From positions 1 through 42,185 of the forward strand of contig JAKSYS010000555.1 of NCBI GenBank assembly GCA_022925895.1: a stretch of 42,185 nucleotides of DNA, given 5' to 3'. This DNA comes from Fragilaria crotonensis (Eukaryota > Bacillariophyta > Fragilariophyceae > Fragilariales > Fragilariaceae). Of the stretch, positions 18,943-28,836 are shown one piece after another. A program made the position numbers and the translations under genes. Under the pieces are notes generated by a model. That model saw nothing but the letters and a program-made list of their open reading frames with translations, made no database searches and was not told the origin of the DNA. The stretch's first letter is position 1. Each line of letters begins with the position of its first letter.

Positions 18943-20967
18943 ATGGCACCTCGTGGGCACATTCACTTGGCCCATTCTTGGTGTGATTCACAATTTTGGA
19001 TTTGGTCAATGGAAGTCGACAACCGAAACAGAATCTCAGACGACAACGGCCAACAACAAGCAAACCAAGAATTGCCCTGTACTGCTCCCCATAGCACAGC
19101 TGTCAAGAAGACAAAGGGTCTGAGCGACGCAGTACTACGCCAGCTCTTGGTAGACATAGAAGAAAAGGTGGAATATATCAAGTATCTGCCAAAGTGTTTG
19201 TGATCGAAAGCCAGAGCTCTACGGGAGAACCAAGTCAGACCTGAGAAAGCAGGTTCGCAACAAGATAGCAAAGTGGAAACTTCTCCCAGCAGAGTCATTT
19301 CATCAAGTTGCTCTCCGTCTATTTTCTGGCACAACCTTCAAAATCGCCTCAAGCATTGTTCCATTCCACGGATCCCCGCCACCACCTGAACAAAGCACAT
19401 TTGGATCACCTCCTCCTATTCTGCATCAACCATTGTTTGCATCACTGCCAACAAACCCATCAGAAGCAACAAACATGATGTCCATTGCTACTACCATTCC
19501 AGCAACCGCAAGCAAAGATATGACGTACATTCACCGGGTTTTGATGGCGAAGGATTTTGGTAAGTTGTATTGACTTTCTTTTATTCCATTTTGTGTTTGC
19601 ATTCATTCTGATCAACACACCGTTTTCATGTATGATTAAGTTGAGATTGAAGTGGATATTGAAAGCCCCGAGAGGAACAGAGAGGCACAGGTGTTCCACT
19701 TCACGGGGAGAAGGACAAACGGAAAACTGCACAATGGATTCACGATTGAGATGTGTGTCGACCCCCGTGACTACACCAACCATCATTACCAAGCCTATTT
19801 ACTCCCCGATAAGCATCGGATCTTCATCAAAGTCCCTTCCCAGTGCGCATCGTTCACATTGGATCACGCGCTTGTTTCCGGTAGAGAGAGAGCTAATTTC
19901 TGCGACAGAGTGCAGGAGTCCAGAGATGTGGCCAGACATGCTATCCAAGACAGCGACAAGCGTGTTTACAAGCATATGGTTCTCATGTTCCCTGGCTACA
20001 TGGAGCTTTCTAATGCCATCTACAGTCCCACCACTGCTGATGGAAAGATAAGGATGGTTCCGGTACCATATGAAGGGAGTGTTACATTGGGCGGCACAGA
20101 GTATCCCACATTGTTGTGCCGCGTCGTGTGGAAGGTTCACATTGTTGAAGCAACGGATCGCGTCGTTGAAAGGGAACATCTCAACGAGGGCACTTACGAG
20201 GATGAGTTGGTGCAGGCACTCAGGGAAGGTATGGCTTGAAGTAGCTACTTTAGTATCTCATATTATTTCTCGTCGATTTTCTAAGCCTTGCCTTCTCTTT
20301 TCTTTCCTCCTTCTTAGGATTGGAGACTAACTACGAGCAATATATTTCTAGTAGACAACAGTGGCCCACTCATCAGACTGTGGCGGCATCTTCCACAGTG
20401 CTGAATAACCAGTATGCTGCCGTTCAAGCACTCGGAGCTGATGATACTCCCCCAGCATCCATTGTCAACCTTGCTTGTCCGCCAACAAAACTACCAGTTA
20501 TGGCGTTTGCTGACGGAAGATTCATTTTGTCGCCCCAGTATTCCGCACCACCCCCAGCATCCATTGTTGACCATGCCCATTCACCAACATCACTAGCAAA
20601 TATGCCGCGGGCTGATGAAAGATTCCACCAGAAGGAGGAGTCTGCGCTGCCAGCAGCATCCATTTTTGACCCTGCTCGTGCAGTTGCTCGTGCACCATCA
20701 GCACGAACTGTAGCGTGGGCTGATGAAAGATTCCATTTGTCGCCGCAGAAGCCCGCCCTTCAGCAGCATGCTGTCCATCCACCGTCATTTCCACAAGCAG
20801 CTACGGCACCCATTTTCGACTCTGCTCAACGTCTAACAAGAACAATGCAAGCAGGTGCCGAAGGTGCACCTCCCGATGTTCTCATGGATGATGAGGGAGG
20901 TCATTTGAAACGTACATACACAGATGCATTGGACGAGTCTGACTTATATCCAGATGTGGATGTCTAG
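18943..20967 (+). CDS. Unrecognised three-exon gene inside the mobile region
   Basis: Exon 1 (18943 to about 19559) starts MAPRGHIHL. It changes frame once near 19195-19203 (one base), then stays open with KPELYGRTKSDLRKQVRNKI and a Pro-rich part, ending at a GTAAGT donor at 19560. Exon 2 (about 19648-20228) encodes about 190 residues with HFTGRRTNGKLHNGFTIEM, VYKHMVLMFPGYMELSNAIY and a CRVVWKVHIVE strand. It looks folded but I do not recognise it. A GTATGG...TTCTTAG intron (about 20229-20317) joins in frame to exon 3 (LETNYEQYISSRQQW), which holds three or four degenerate repeats of about 36 residues built on PASI(V/F) and ADERFHLSPQ, and ends in an acidic tail. It converges with the Harbinger transposase. 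Either transposon cargo or a captured host gene; no function is proposed. Confidence 0.65.
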
Positions 20968-21216
20968 AACTGTCAGAAAAGGAAAGCAATGCTTAGTATT
21001 TATTCAAGATGCCAGCTATAGGACCGCAGCAAACCGGGGAACAAATTCAATGGGCATCCCAAAGCCATTTTCGTTCGCTCATAGGCTAGTACATCTGCTC
21101 TTTAGTAGCAGTAAATATGGAGAACTTTTGAGACGACCCGTCATTGGCACAAGCATTTTTACTGCAGGTTTGTCCTATCGACATCAGCTTCCAGTACACA
21201 ACCAAACCCATCACTA

Positions 21217-22506
21217 TTAGATATCGAAGAGTGGAGCCCCATTCTCAAGCTGGTATTGGACAATCACACAAATTGCCTCAAAGCAAATCTTATGCTTTGC
21301 CATTCCATGGCGAAACTGATTGTCCAGGGAGGCGAAGTTTTTGAGCCTACCATTGAATGTTTCATGTCTGGCTCGAGCTCGTGTCTGTGATAGTTGTCAT
21401 TGCAATGATAATGTGATGCGACATCAAATATCATGAGAAAATTCCTCCTGTTGGCAAGCACATGATTTTGCAAGCAAAGCAAGCTCGTGCTTGAACTTAC
21501 CTTGAACTCCCGAAGCGCTGGCGTGTCACGCGAGTTTGGTGTACAAAGGATTTCTTTCTCGCCACGGTACCCCTGATCTGCTATTCCCTTCTTTCCCGTT
21601 GGTGTCTTCTCTTTCAGTCCCCCATCTTCACGGAAAATAGAAACATCATGCTTTGAAGCGACAAAGGGACCATTCATCCATACAAGTGAGTTATCGGAGA
21701 GAGAAATTGCAAGCTCGTATGCGAATCCTGCTTGATTGAACTTGTGCGAATATAATTGTTTGTCTTTGGCCAATGTTGGATGCATAACTTCATTTGTTCT
21801 GCAATGAATGCCATCGACTGAGTATAGAAAGTTTGGAACAGTTATGTCGGCAACGTGCACATTGTTCACAGCACCCCAGTGCTCTGGCCATACAATCTAT
21901 ATGCATGCGATGATGTCAGTTGTTGGTTTGAGAACATAATAAAGTACTAGCTAGTGGAGCACGATTCTTACCTTCTTTGCCTTCAAAGCCTGAATCCTGG
22001 AAGCAATGAACCAAGCCCACTTTCGAGCTGTTGTCTCACAGAGTTTGGAACTTCCAGCCAACTTCTCTTCTGTCGGGTATACATTCAGGAGGTATAGAGC
22101 AAGAAAAACTTGTCCAGAGTTGTTGCAGGATTGATGCGGGCCTCTTGAATCTCAGTTGTCAGCAAATCTTCCCATATGACAGCGCAGACGAGTGGGAACA
22201 ACCAAAATGGGATTGGAAGCGCTTGATGTTGGTGGCCCTAATAACTCGCTCTCGTCGGCAAGCATCAAAGCCTGCCCAATCAAGGCCAATTCGCATCACC
22301 TGGTCGACTGTGAAGATCATTTGTTTGGTATCGCTTGCTCTTGGTTTCTTGTGTTTTGTGACATGCGAGGGCAAGGCAGTGTGCCTGTCATCGTGAACGC
22401 CACGATACTCGAAACGCCATCTCACACGATAGCCTTGCAAAATAAACGGTTGCGGACGGACAACACAGAGAAATTTTGTATCGAAACATAAGCGTATATA
22501 GGTCAA
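21217..22506 (-). CDS. PIF/Harbinger DDE transposase, three exons, two frame slips in exon 1
   Basis: Exon 1 (to 21972) has VDQVMRIGLDWAGFDACRR and NIKRFQSHFGCS, then NPATTLDKFF, then LLNVYPTEEKLAG and ARKWAWFIASRIQALKAKK. These blocks lie in three successive frames. One more C in the CCC run near 22186 and one more base near 22100 would join them. Intron 1 (21971-21897, GTAAGA...ATAG) and intron 2 (21500-21385, GTAAGT...ACAG) are both phase 0. Exon 2 begins IVWPEHWGAVNN and carries the first Asp (YSVDGIHC) and second Asp (IADQGYRG). Exon 3 carries Glu in RARHETFNGRLKNF and ends APLFDI. This is a complete PIF/Harbinger (DDE_4) catalytic triad. The start codon is not fixed: no clear ATG precedes the first conserved block, and 22506 is only the frame limit. 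Cut-and-paste transposition in the nucleus, probably with the accessory protein at 13323. Confidence 0.82.
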
Positions 22507-22594
22507 CTACGAAGTTCGAACTACATTTTCGAAAAAAGTTGGAGTTTAGCATGCCTCACCGGCTTGCATGCTCGTCATCTAAAATCAGGAAAAA

Positions 22595-22736
22595 TGACTC
22601 AGGCAGAAACTTAGCCTCGACGAATGACTCAGGTTTGTTCAGAATGCCTGAACAAATGACTCATGGGTGAGTCATTTTATTGATGCCGGAGAAAATGACT
22701 CAGGCATAAAACGACTCAGGCAGTGAAAACGACTCA
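22595..22736. repeat. TGACTCA-rich terminal block with nested hairpins
   Basis: TGACTCA or TGAGTCA occurs at 22595, 22625, 22657, 22668 and 22696, and CGACTCA at 22712 and 22730. Two perfect inverted repeats are nested: TTTGTTCAG (22634-22642) with CTGAACAAA (22648-22656), and AAATGACTCA (22654-22663) with TGAGTCATTT (22668-22677, 4-nt loop). It lies just upstream of the minus-strand transposase gene, mirroring the array at 13051-13200. Confidence 0.8.
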
Positions 22737-22755
22737 TGCATAAGTAAAAAACCCT

Positions 22756-23162
22756 AAGGTAAAGCTTAAATGCGAATCGTGGACATATGTTCTCTTCCAA
22801 TTGATTTTCGGATAATTCGAAGTTTACATTGGAAAAAAACTATGACCATTTTTGTCATGGTTTCTCAATCTTCTTCGTTGTGCTGTATGTAGCTTTTCTG
22901 ATTCACAGTCGAATTCGCCTCAAAGATAAAACGATAAAACACGCTCTCAATGTGTGCTCAGTCCGACACGACGGTTTTTTAATGAGGAAGAGCTCGCTTA
23001 AACAAATCCTTAACTCGTGATGACAAGCACGTCATTTTGAGTCGTTGTCAGTGTCTACGCCGGATTTGTACGACGAAAAGTCAATCTTCCGCAACCTCCT
23101 GGACTAAAGAAAGGGAGTGGTGACGTGTTGACGTGGTGACCTCCTGGTGTTACTACCCCAGT
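22756..23162. other. Spacer between the composite element and the tandem array
   Basis: No gene seen. The sequence is unique in the window, and its right edge CCCCAGT directly abuts the first copy of the 2.83-kb unit. Confidence 0.4.
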
Positions 23163-23282
23163 ACATTTCCGGTGTTTTGCAACCGAAGTAGTATTTTCAA
23201 CTCCCTCCGGTATGTGTATACGACAGGGACCTGTAGAACTTGCAGGTACTGTGACAAAAACGCAGTGCGGAACATCAGGATC

Positions 23283-23315
23283 TTTTGCAACCCAGTTGCA
23301 CGTAGGGTTGCAAAA
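23283..23315. repeat. Perfect 11-bp inverted repeat in each tandem unit
   Basis: TTTTGCAACCC at 23283-23293 faces GGGTTGCAAAA at 23305-23315 across an 11-nt loop. The same hairpin occurs near 26122 and 28952. Further GTTTGCAACCC and GGTTGCAAAA motifs lie near unit ends, so this heptamer family marks the unit border. Confidence 0.8.
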
Positions 23316-25590
23316 TTTCTACGAGAGAACGGCGTAGGTTTGCAACCCAATCCGTGTTTTTTTGCAACTCGAATTAGTCAATCACAGCAGTACCAGGTAC
23401 AGTAGCAAAGTAAGGGTGCATTGGGGTAACCCTGATTTTCACGAGTTCTCAGATACCGGGTACTCTAGCCAAGTACTACCGTACTCCACTACTCCACTAC
23501 TCCAGTGCTCCGGTCCGTTCCTCACTACTCCTGTACAGCGTCAACCAGCAAAGGAAGAACAAGCATATAAACATGGTGTCTGGATTAGAATTCTTTTGCC
23601 TTAAAGGCACACTTGTTGACAGTTTTCTTTAAGGTTGAACAAATAGATAGATGATGGGTATGCTATGCAGCTATTGTGATGGAAAATCATGAAGATGATA
23701 TGATTTGTCAAGTCTTCATTCTTTGAGTTTTTCCTTAACATGGCATCAGGACAGTTGAGTCACTCAAATTGAGTCCAATTTACAAAATCAAGTGGGTATG
23801 ACTTTTTTGCATGTTACACATTCATGTCAAATGTATGTGTTGTTATGAGTCTGCTGTTGTGGAAGTGGTTCTTGAGTCCTCAGAAAGGAACACATTCAAA
23901 TTGCTGGTGATCTGAACAACAGGAATATCTTGGAGTTTGTGGTGAAACTCATGCTTTTTGCAACTGACACTGGTTCAATTAAATTAGTAGCCAGTGCTGG
24001 TAGTTCTTTGGAATGTGCCATAGGATAAAAAATGAGTTGTCAACAAAATTTATTTTTCAAAAGTGATTGTGACTGTGACCATGCCTGTTGAGTTGTTTTT
24101 TGCTGGTGATGTTAGACTTGGCAAAACGTATGTAGTGGATCCTCACACCTTCACTAGCTTGCTGGAACATCAGTCTGACTACTTTAACACTGTGATTTCA
24201 TGTACTTGTTGTTACAGTAGTCAGCATTTAAACTACGAAGATAAAATTCTCGAGAGCAGGAAAAATCCCGAATTTAATGTGTTCTAACTTGTGAACGGTC
24301 ACTCCTCACCAAAAACAAGCTACTAGTACAGTAACACCATGTGTTTTAGGGTGTACTACAATATGCTGGGTAGTCACTACATAAATCTTCCTGAATGAAT
24401 ACAATCAAATCACCAATTTCTCAATCTGTCCAGGTACTGTGGTAGTTTGATTTGTCCAGATACTCTGTCAATGCTTGTACTGCTGGAGTTCTTGGAGTAA
24501 TAGAGTACTGTACTCCAAATAATTTTCTTATCCTACATTCAGCTCTGACTGTCACAACACCACCTCAGGAGTACTAGCTAACTACTTCCAATTTCCAGTT
24601 CAACCCTCCTGTATGACCTTTTGCATAAAATTGTCAACAATGACTGAACCTGGCTGTCACATACGTTAGTCTTGTGGAAATCATGATTTTCAAGCTTCAA
24701 TGCTGTATTTATACAGACTTTTGTCTGTCCCCCTGCTTCTTAACAGAGAGAACAACAAGGTACACAACACCCTCTTTTTCTATGTAGTGGAACCATGAAC
24801 CAGCATCACTAGAGCCAGCTCACAAGAAGGGTTGTTTCAAGGGTCTCTGCTATCTTGTGGACAGTACTATGGATCAGCTTCTCTCACACAGAAGCTAATC
24901 AAGAGATTAGTGGAGGGTGGGCCATATGACCATGTAGGAAACCCTCACCAGAAATGTTATGTACTTGTGGCTGGTGGGTGTGATTGATTCTGGTATCAGA
25001 TGTGTGAACACTGGTTCTTGAGAGTGGTGCAAGTGGGAGGAAGACTCAAACACAAAGACTTGAAGGGTGTGATGCTGCTTGTAATGCATCTGCTATTGAT
25101 GCCATGGTACAATGAGCCAATTCTTTTTGTGCGTTTGTGCCTTGGAGCTTGGTACTTGCCAAGACCTCAAGTACTTCTGTTGATGCAGCCAGTCTTACTG
25201 TGGTGGGAATTTAAAGATAGTAGATAAGCCATGACCGTAGCTCTAGAATATATGCTGCTGGTGTTGCTTTGAAAAACCAAGAATGGAAGACCAGGATAAA
25301 CTTCCTGGCATGCACAACTCTACTGAGAGATCCAAAAAGGCATACATGTCTTTTGAGAAATGAAGACTACATTGTGTAAGATCTACACCAAGGAAAGTAA
25401 TCTGGGGTCAGGCTGTTATGATTATGTTTGCAGTGTAATTTACTTAGTAGATTATCATTTTTGAAAGACTTACTGGTTCTTATCTTTGATTGATTTATGA
25501 CTTATAATGGAGTGTTGACAAACAACAAATAAGCTCACAATCCTACAGAGAAACAAACAAAGAAAAAGCAGAGTATAAATAATACTGTAT

Positions 25591-25614
25591 TACCAGGTAC
25601 TTGAGTACCTGGTA
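25591..25614. repeat. 24-bp GTAC palindrome, one per tandem unit
   Basis: TACCAGGTACT is followed by its near-perfect inverted copy at 25591-25614 and 28422-28445. In copy 3 (31253-31276) a single change makes the palindrome perfect, centred on CTCGAG. A TATAAATAATA motif lies about 14 bp upstream in every copy. Confidence 0.8.
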
Positions 25615-26001
25615 CTGTTTTATTGCATTTGCGTTCAGTATAGTTATCCTGGTACATACTACTGTACCACGACAATAAAGTCAACATGCCGGTAGGTCTG
25701 TAGTTTTCATATAACGTGATGTATGGTACACAACTACAGCAGACGTGTAGAGCATGAGATGTGTAGCGATGTACTACGTACAGTACCGAGTACCAAGTAC
25801 CAAGACAGCAGGTGTTATTCAGGAAGCAAGAGGTCTAATTTTTCGATATTCTCCTTCAGTACGGTAAATGTGCGCTCGGTGTGATGCATACTCTAGGAAT
25901 TGATCCAGTAGCGTGGACTTGGTACATCTGGCTACGTTTTGTACGATTAATACTAGGCCTACGGGGTTGCACAACCGGTTGCAAAAAAAATGGGTACGGG
26001 C

Positions 26002-28836
26002 ACATTTCCGGTGTTTTGCAACCGAAGTAGTATTTTCAACTCCCTCCGGTATGTGTATACGACAGGGACCTGTAGAACTTGCAGGTACTGTGACAAAAAC
26101 GCAGTGCGGAACATCAGGATCTTTTGCAACCCAGTTGCACGTAGGGTTGCAAAATTTCTACGAGAGAACGGCGTAGGTTTGCAACCCAATCCGTGTTTTT
26201 TGCAACTCGAATTAGTCAATCACAGCAGTACCAGGTACAGTAGCAAAGTAAGGGTGCATTGGGGTAACCCTGATTTTCACGAGTTCTCAGATACCGGGTA
26301 CTCTAGCCAAGTACTACCGTACTCCACTACTCCACTACTCCAGTGCTCCGGTCCGTTCCTCACTACTCCTGTACAGCGTCAACCAGCAAAGGAAGAACAA
26401 GCATATAAACATGGTGTCTGGATTAGAATTCTTTTGCCTTAAAGGCACACTTGTTGACAGTTTTCTTTAAGGTTGAACAAATAGATAGATGATGGGTATG
26501 CTATGCAGCTATTGTGATGGAAAATCATGAAGATGATATGATTTGTCAAGTCTTCATTCTTTGAGTTTTTCCTTAACATGGCATCAGGACAGTTGAGTCA
26601 CTCAAATTGAGTCCAATTTACAAAATCAAGTGGGTATGACTTTTTTGCATGTTACACATTCATGTCAAATGTATGTGTTGTTATGAGTCTGCTGTTGTGG
26701 AAGTGGTTCTTGAGTCCTCAGAAAGGAACACATTCAAATTGCTGGTGATCTGAACAACAGGAATATCTTGGAGTTTGTGGTGAAACTCATGCTTTTGCAA
26801 CTGACACTGGTTCAATTAAATTAGTAGCCAGTGCTGGTAGTTCTTTGGAATGTGCCATAGGATAAAAAATGAGTTGTCAACAAAATTTATTTTCAAAAGT
26901 GACTGTGACTGTGACCATGCCTGTTGAGTTGTTTTTGCTGGTGATGTTAGACTTGGCAAAGCGTATGTAGTGGATCCTCACACCTTCACTAGCTTGCTGG
27001 AACATCAGTCTGACTACTTTAACACTGTGATTTCATGTACTTGTTGTTACAGTAGTCAGCATTTAAACTACGAAGATAAAATTCTCGAGAGCAGGAAAAA
27101 TCCCGAATTTAATGTGTTCTAACTTGTGAACGGTCACTCCTCACCAAAAACAAGCTACTAGTACAGTAACACCATGTGTTTTAGGGTGTACTACAATATG
27201 CTGGGTAGTCACTACATAAATCTTCCTGAATGAATACAATCAAATCACCAATTTCTCAATCTGTCCAGGTACTGTGGTAGTTTGATTTGTCCAGATACTC
27301 TGTCAATGCTTGTACTGCTGGAGTTCTTGGAGTAATAGAGTACTGTACTCCAAATAATTTTCTTATCCTACATTCAGCTCTGACTGTCACAACACCACCT
27401 CAGGAGTACTAGCTAACTACTTCCAATTTCCAGTTCAACCCTCCTGTATGACCTTTTGCATAAAATTGTCAACAATGACTGAACCTGGCTGTCACATACG
27501 TTAGTCTTGTGGAAATCATGATTTTCAAGCTTCAATGCTGTATTTATACAGACTTTTGTCTGTCCCCCTGCTTCTTAACAGAGAGAACAACAAGGTACAC
27601 AACACCCTCTTTTTCTATGTAGTGGAACCATGAACCAGCATCACTAGAGCCAGCTCACAAGAAGGGTTGTTTCAAGGGTCTCTGCTATCTTGTGGACAGT
27701 ACTATGGATCAGCTTCTCTCACACAGAAGCTAATCAAGAGATTAGTGGAGGGTGGGCCATATGACCATGTAGGAAACCCTCACCAGAAATGTTATGTACT
27801 TGTGGCTGGTGGGTGTGATTGATTCTGGTATCAGATGTGTGAACACTGGTTCTTGAGAGTGGTGCAAGTGGGAGGAAGACTCAAACACAAAGACTTGAAG
27901 GGGTGTGATGCTGCTTGTAATGCATCTGTTATTGATGCCATGGTACAATGAGCCAATTCTTTTTGTGCGTTTGTGCCTTGGAGCTTGGTACTTGCCAAGA
28001 CCTCAAGTACTTCTGTTGATGCAGCCAGTCTTACTGTGGTGGGAATTTAAAGATAGTAGATAAGCCATGACCGTAGCTCTAGAATATATGCTGCTGGTGT
28101 TGCTTTGAAAAACCAAGAATGGAAGACCAGGATAAACTTCCTGGCATGCACAACTCTACTGAGAGATCCAAAAGGCATACATGTCTTTGAGAAATGAAGA
28201 CTACATTGTGTAAGATCTACACCAAGGAAAGTAATCTGGGGTCAGGCTGTTATGATTATGTTTGCAGTGTAATTTACTTAGATTATCATTTTTGAAAGAC
28301 TTACTGGTTCTTATCTTTGATTGATTTATGACTTATAATGGAGTGTTGACAAACAACAAATAAGCTCACAATCCTACAGAGAAACAAACAAAGAAAAAGC
28401 AGAGTATAAATAATACTGTATTACCAGGTACTTGAGTACCTGGTACTGTTTTATTGCATTTGCGTTCAGTATAGTTATCCTGGTACATACTACTGTACCA
28501 CGACAATAAAGTCAACATGCCGGTAGGTCTGTAGTTTTCATATAACGTGATGTATGGTACACAACTACAGCAAACGTGTAGAGCAAGAGATGTGTAGCGA
28601 TGTACTACGTACACGGAGTACCGAGTACCAAGTACCAAGACAGCAGGTGTTATTCAGGAAGCAAGAGGTCTAATTTTTCGATATTCTCCTTCAGTACGGT
28701 AAATGTGCGCTCGGTGTGATGCATACTCTAGGAATTGATCCAGTAGCGTGGACTTGGTACATCTGGCTACGTTTTGTACGATTAATACTAGGCCTACGGG
28801 GTTGCACAACCGGTTGCAAAAAAAATGGGTACGGGC
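26002..28836 (+). repeat. Tandem unit copy 2 (2835 bp)
   Basis: Copy-specific features: GCAAAGCGTATG near 26957, AAGTGACTGTGAC near 26897, shortened T and A runs, and GAGCAAGAG near 28582. It shares GAAGGGGTGTG and the shorter TTAGATTATC with copy 3. Confidence 0.9.

Larger units (their letters stand above)
13018..22755. mobile_element. Candidate composite PIF/Harbinger element with nested Mutator-like gene
   Basis: Two hallmark PIF/Harbinger genes face each other: the accessory gene at 13323 (+) and the DDE transposase at 22506-21217 (-). Outside each lies a TGACTCA-rich array (13051-13200 and 22595-22736). The outermost candidates for ends are GGGTT at 13018 and AACCC at 22751-22755. A TAA follows on the right but TCA precedes on the left, so a perfect 3-bp target duplication is not seen. 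Alternatively the left end is the inverted block at 10432, making a 12.3-kb element. A Mutator-like gene and an unrecognised three-exon gene lie inside. Gene content is solid; the exact ends are inference. Confidence 0.5.
23163..26001 (+). repeat. Tandem unit copy 1 (2839 bp)
   Basis: Copy-specific features: TTAGTAGATTATC near 25446 (the others lack TAG), GAAGGGTGTG near 25063 (the others GAAGGGG), and no CGG insertion in the GTAC run near 25780. It shares AAAACGTATG near 24123 with copy 3. Confidence 0.9.

Noticed and set aside
24063-24287. 74-codon frame repeated in the tandem units (24063 and 29728)
   Set aside because: It is lost in copy 2 by run-length changes and has no recognisable motif, so conservation follows only from the recent duplication.
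25000-25450. Decayed Tc1/mariner transposase in the tandem unit
   Set aside because: A few coherent residues (ALKNQEWKTRINFLACTTLL) suggested it, but no catalytic motif or adjoining block could be aligned.
25990-26442. 150-codon open frame across the copy 1/copy 2 junction as a gene
   Set aside because: The equivalent frames in the other copies are broken by small indels, and the peptide shows no domain or codon bias; it starts in the previous unit only because of the junction.
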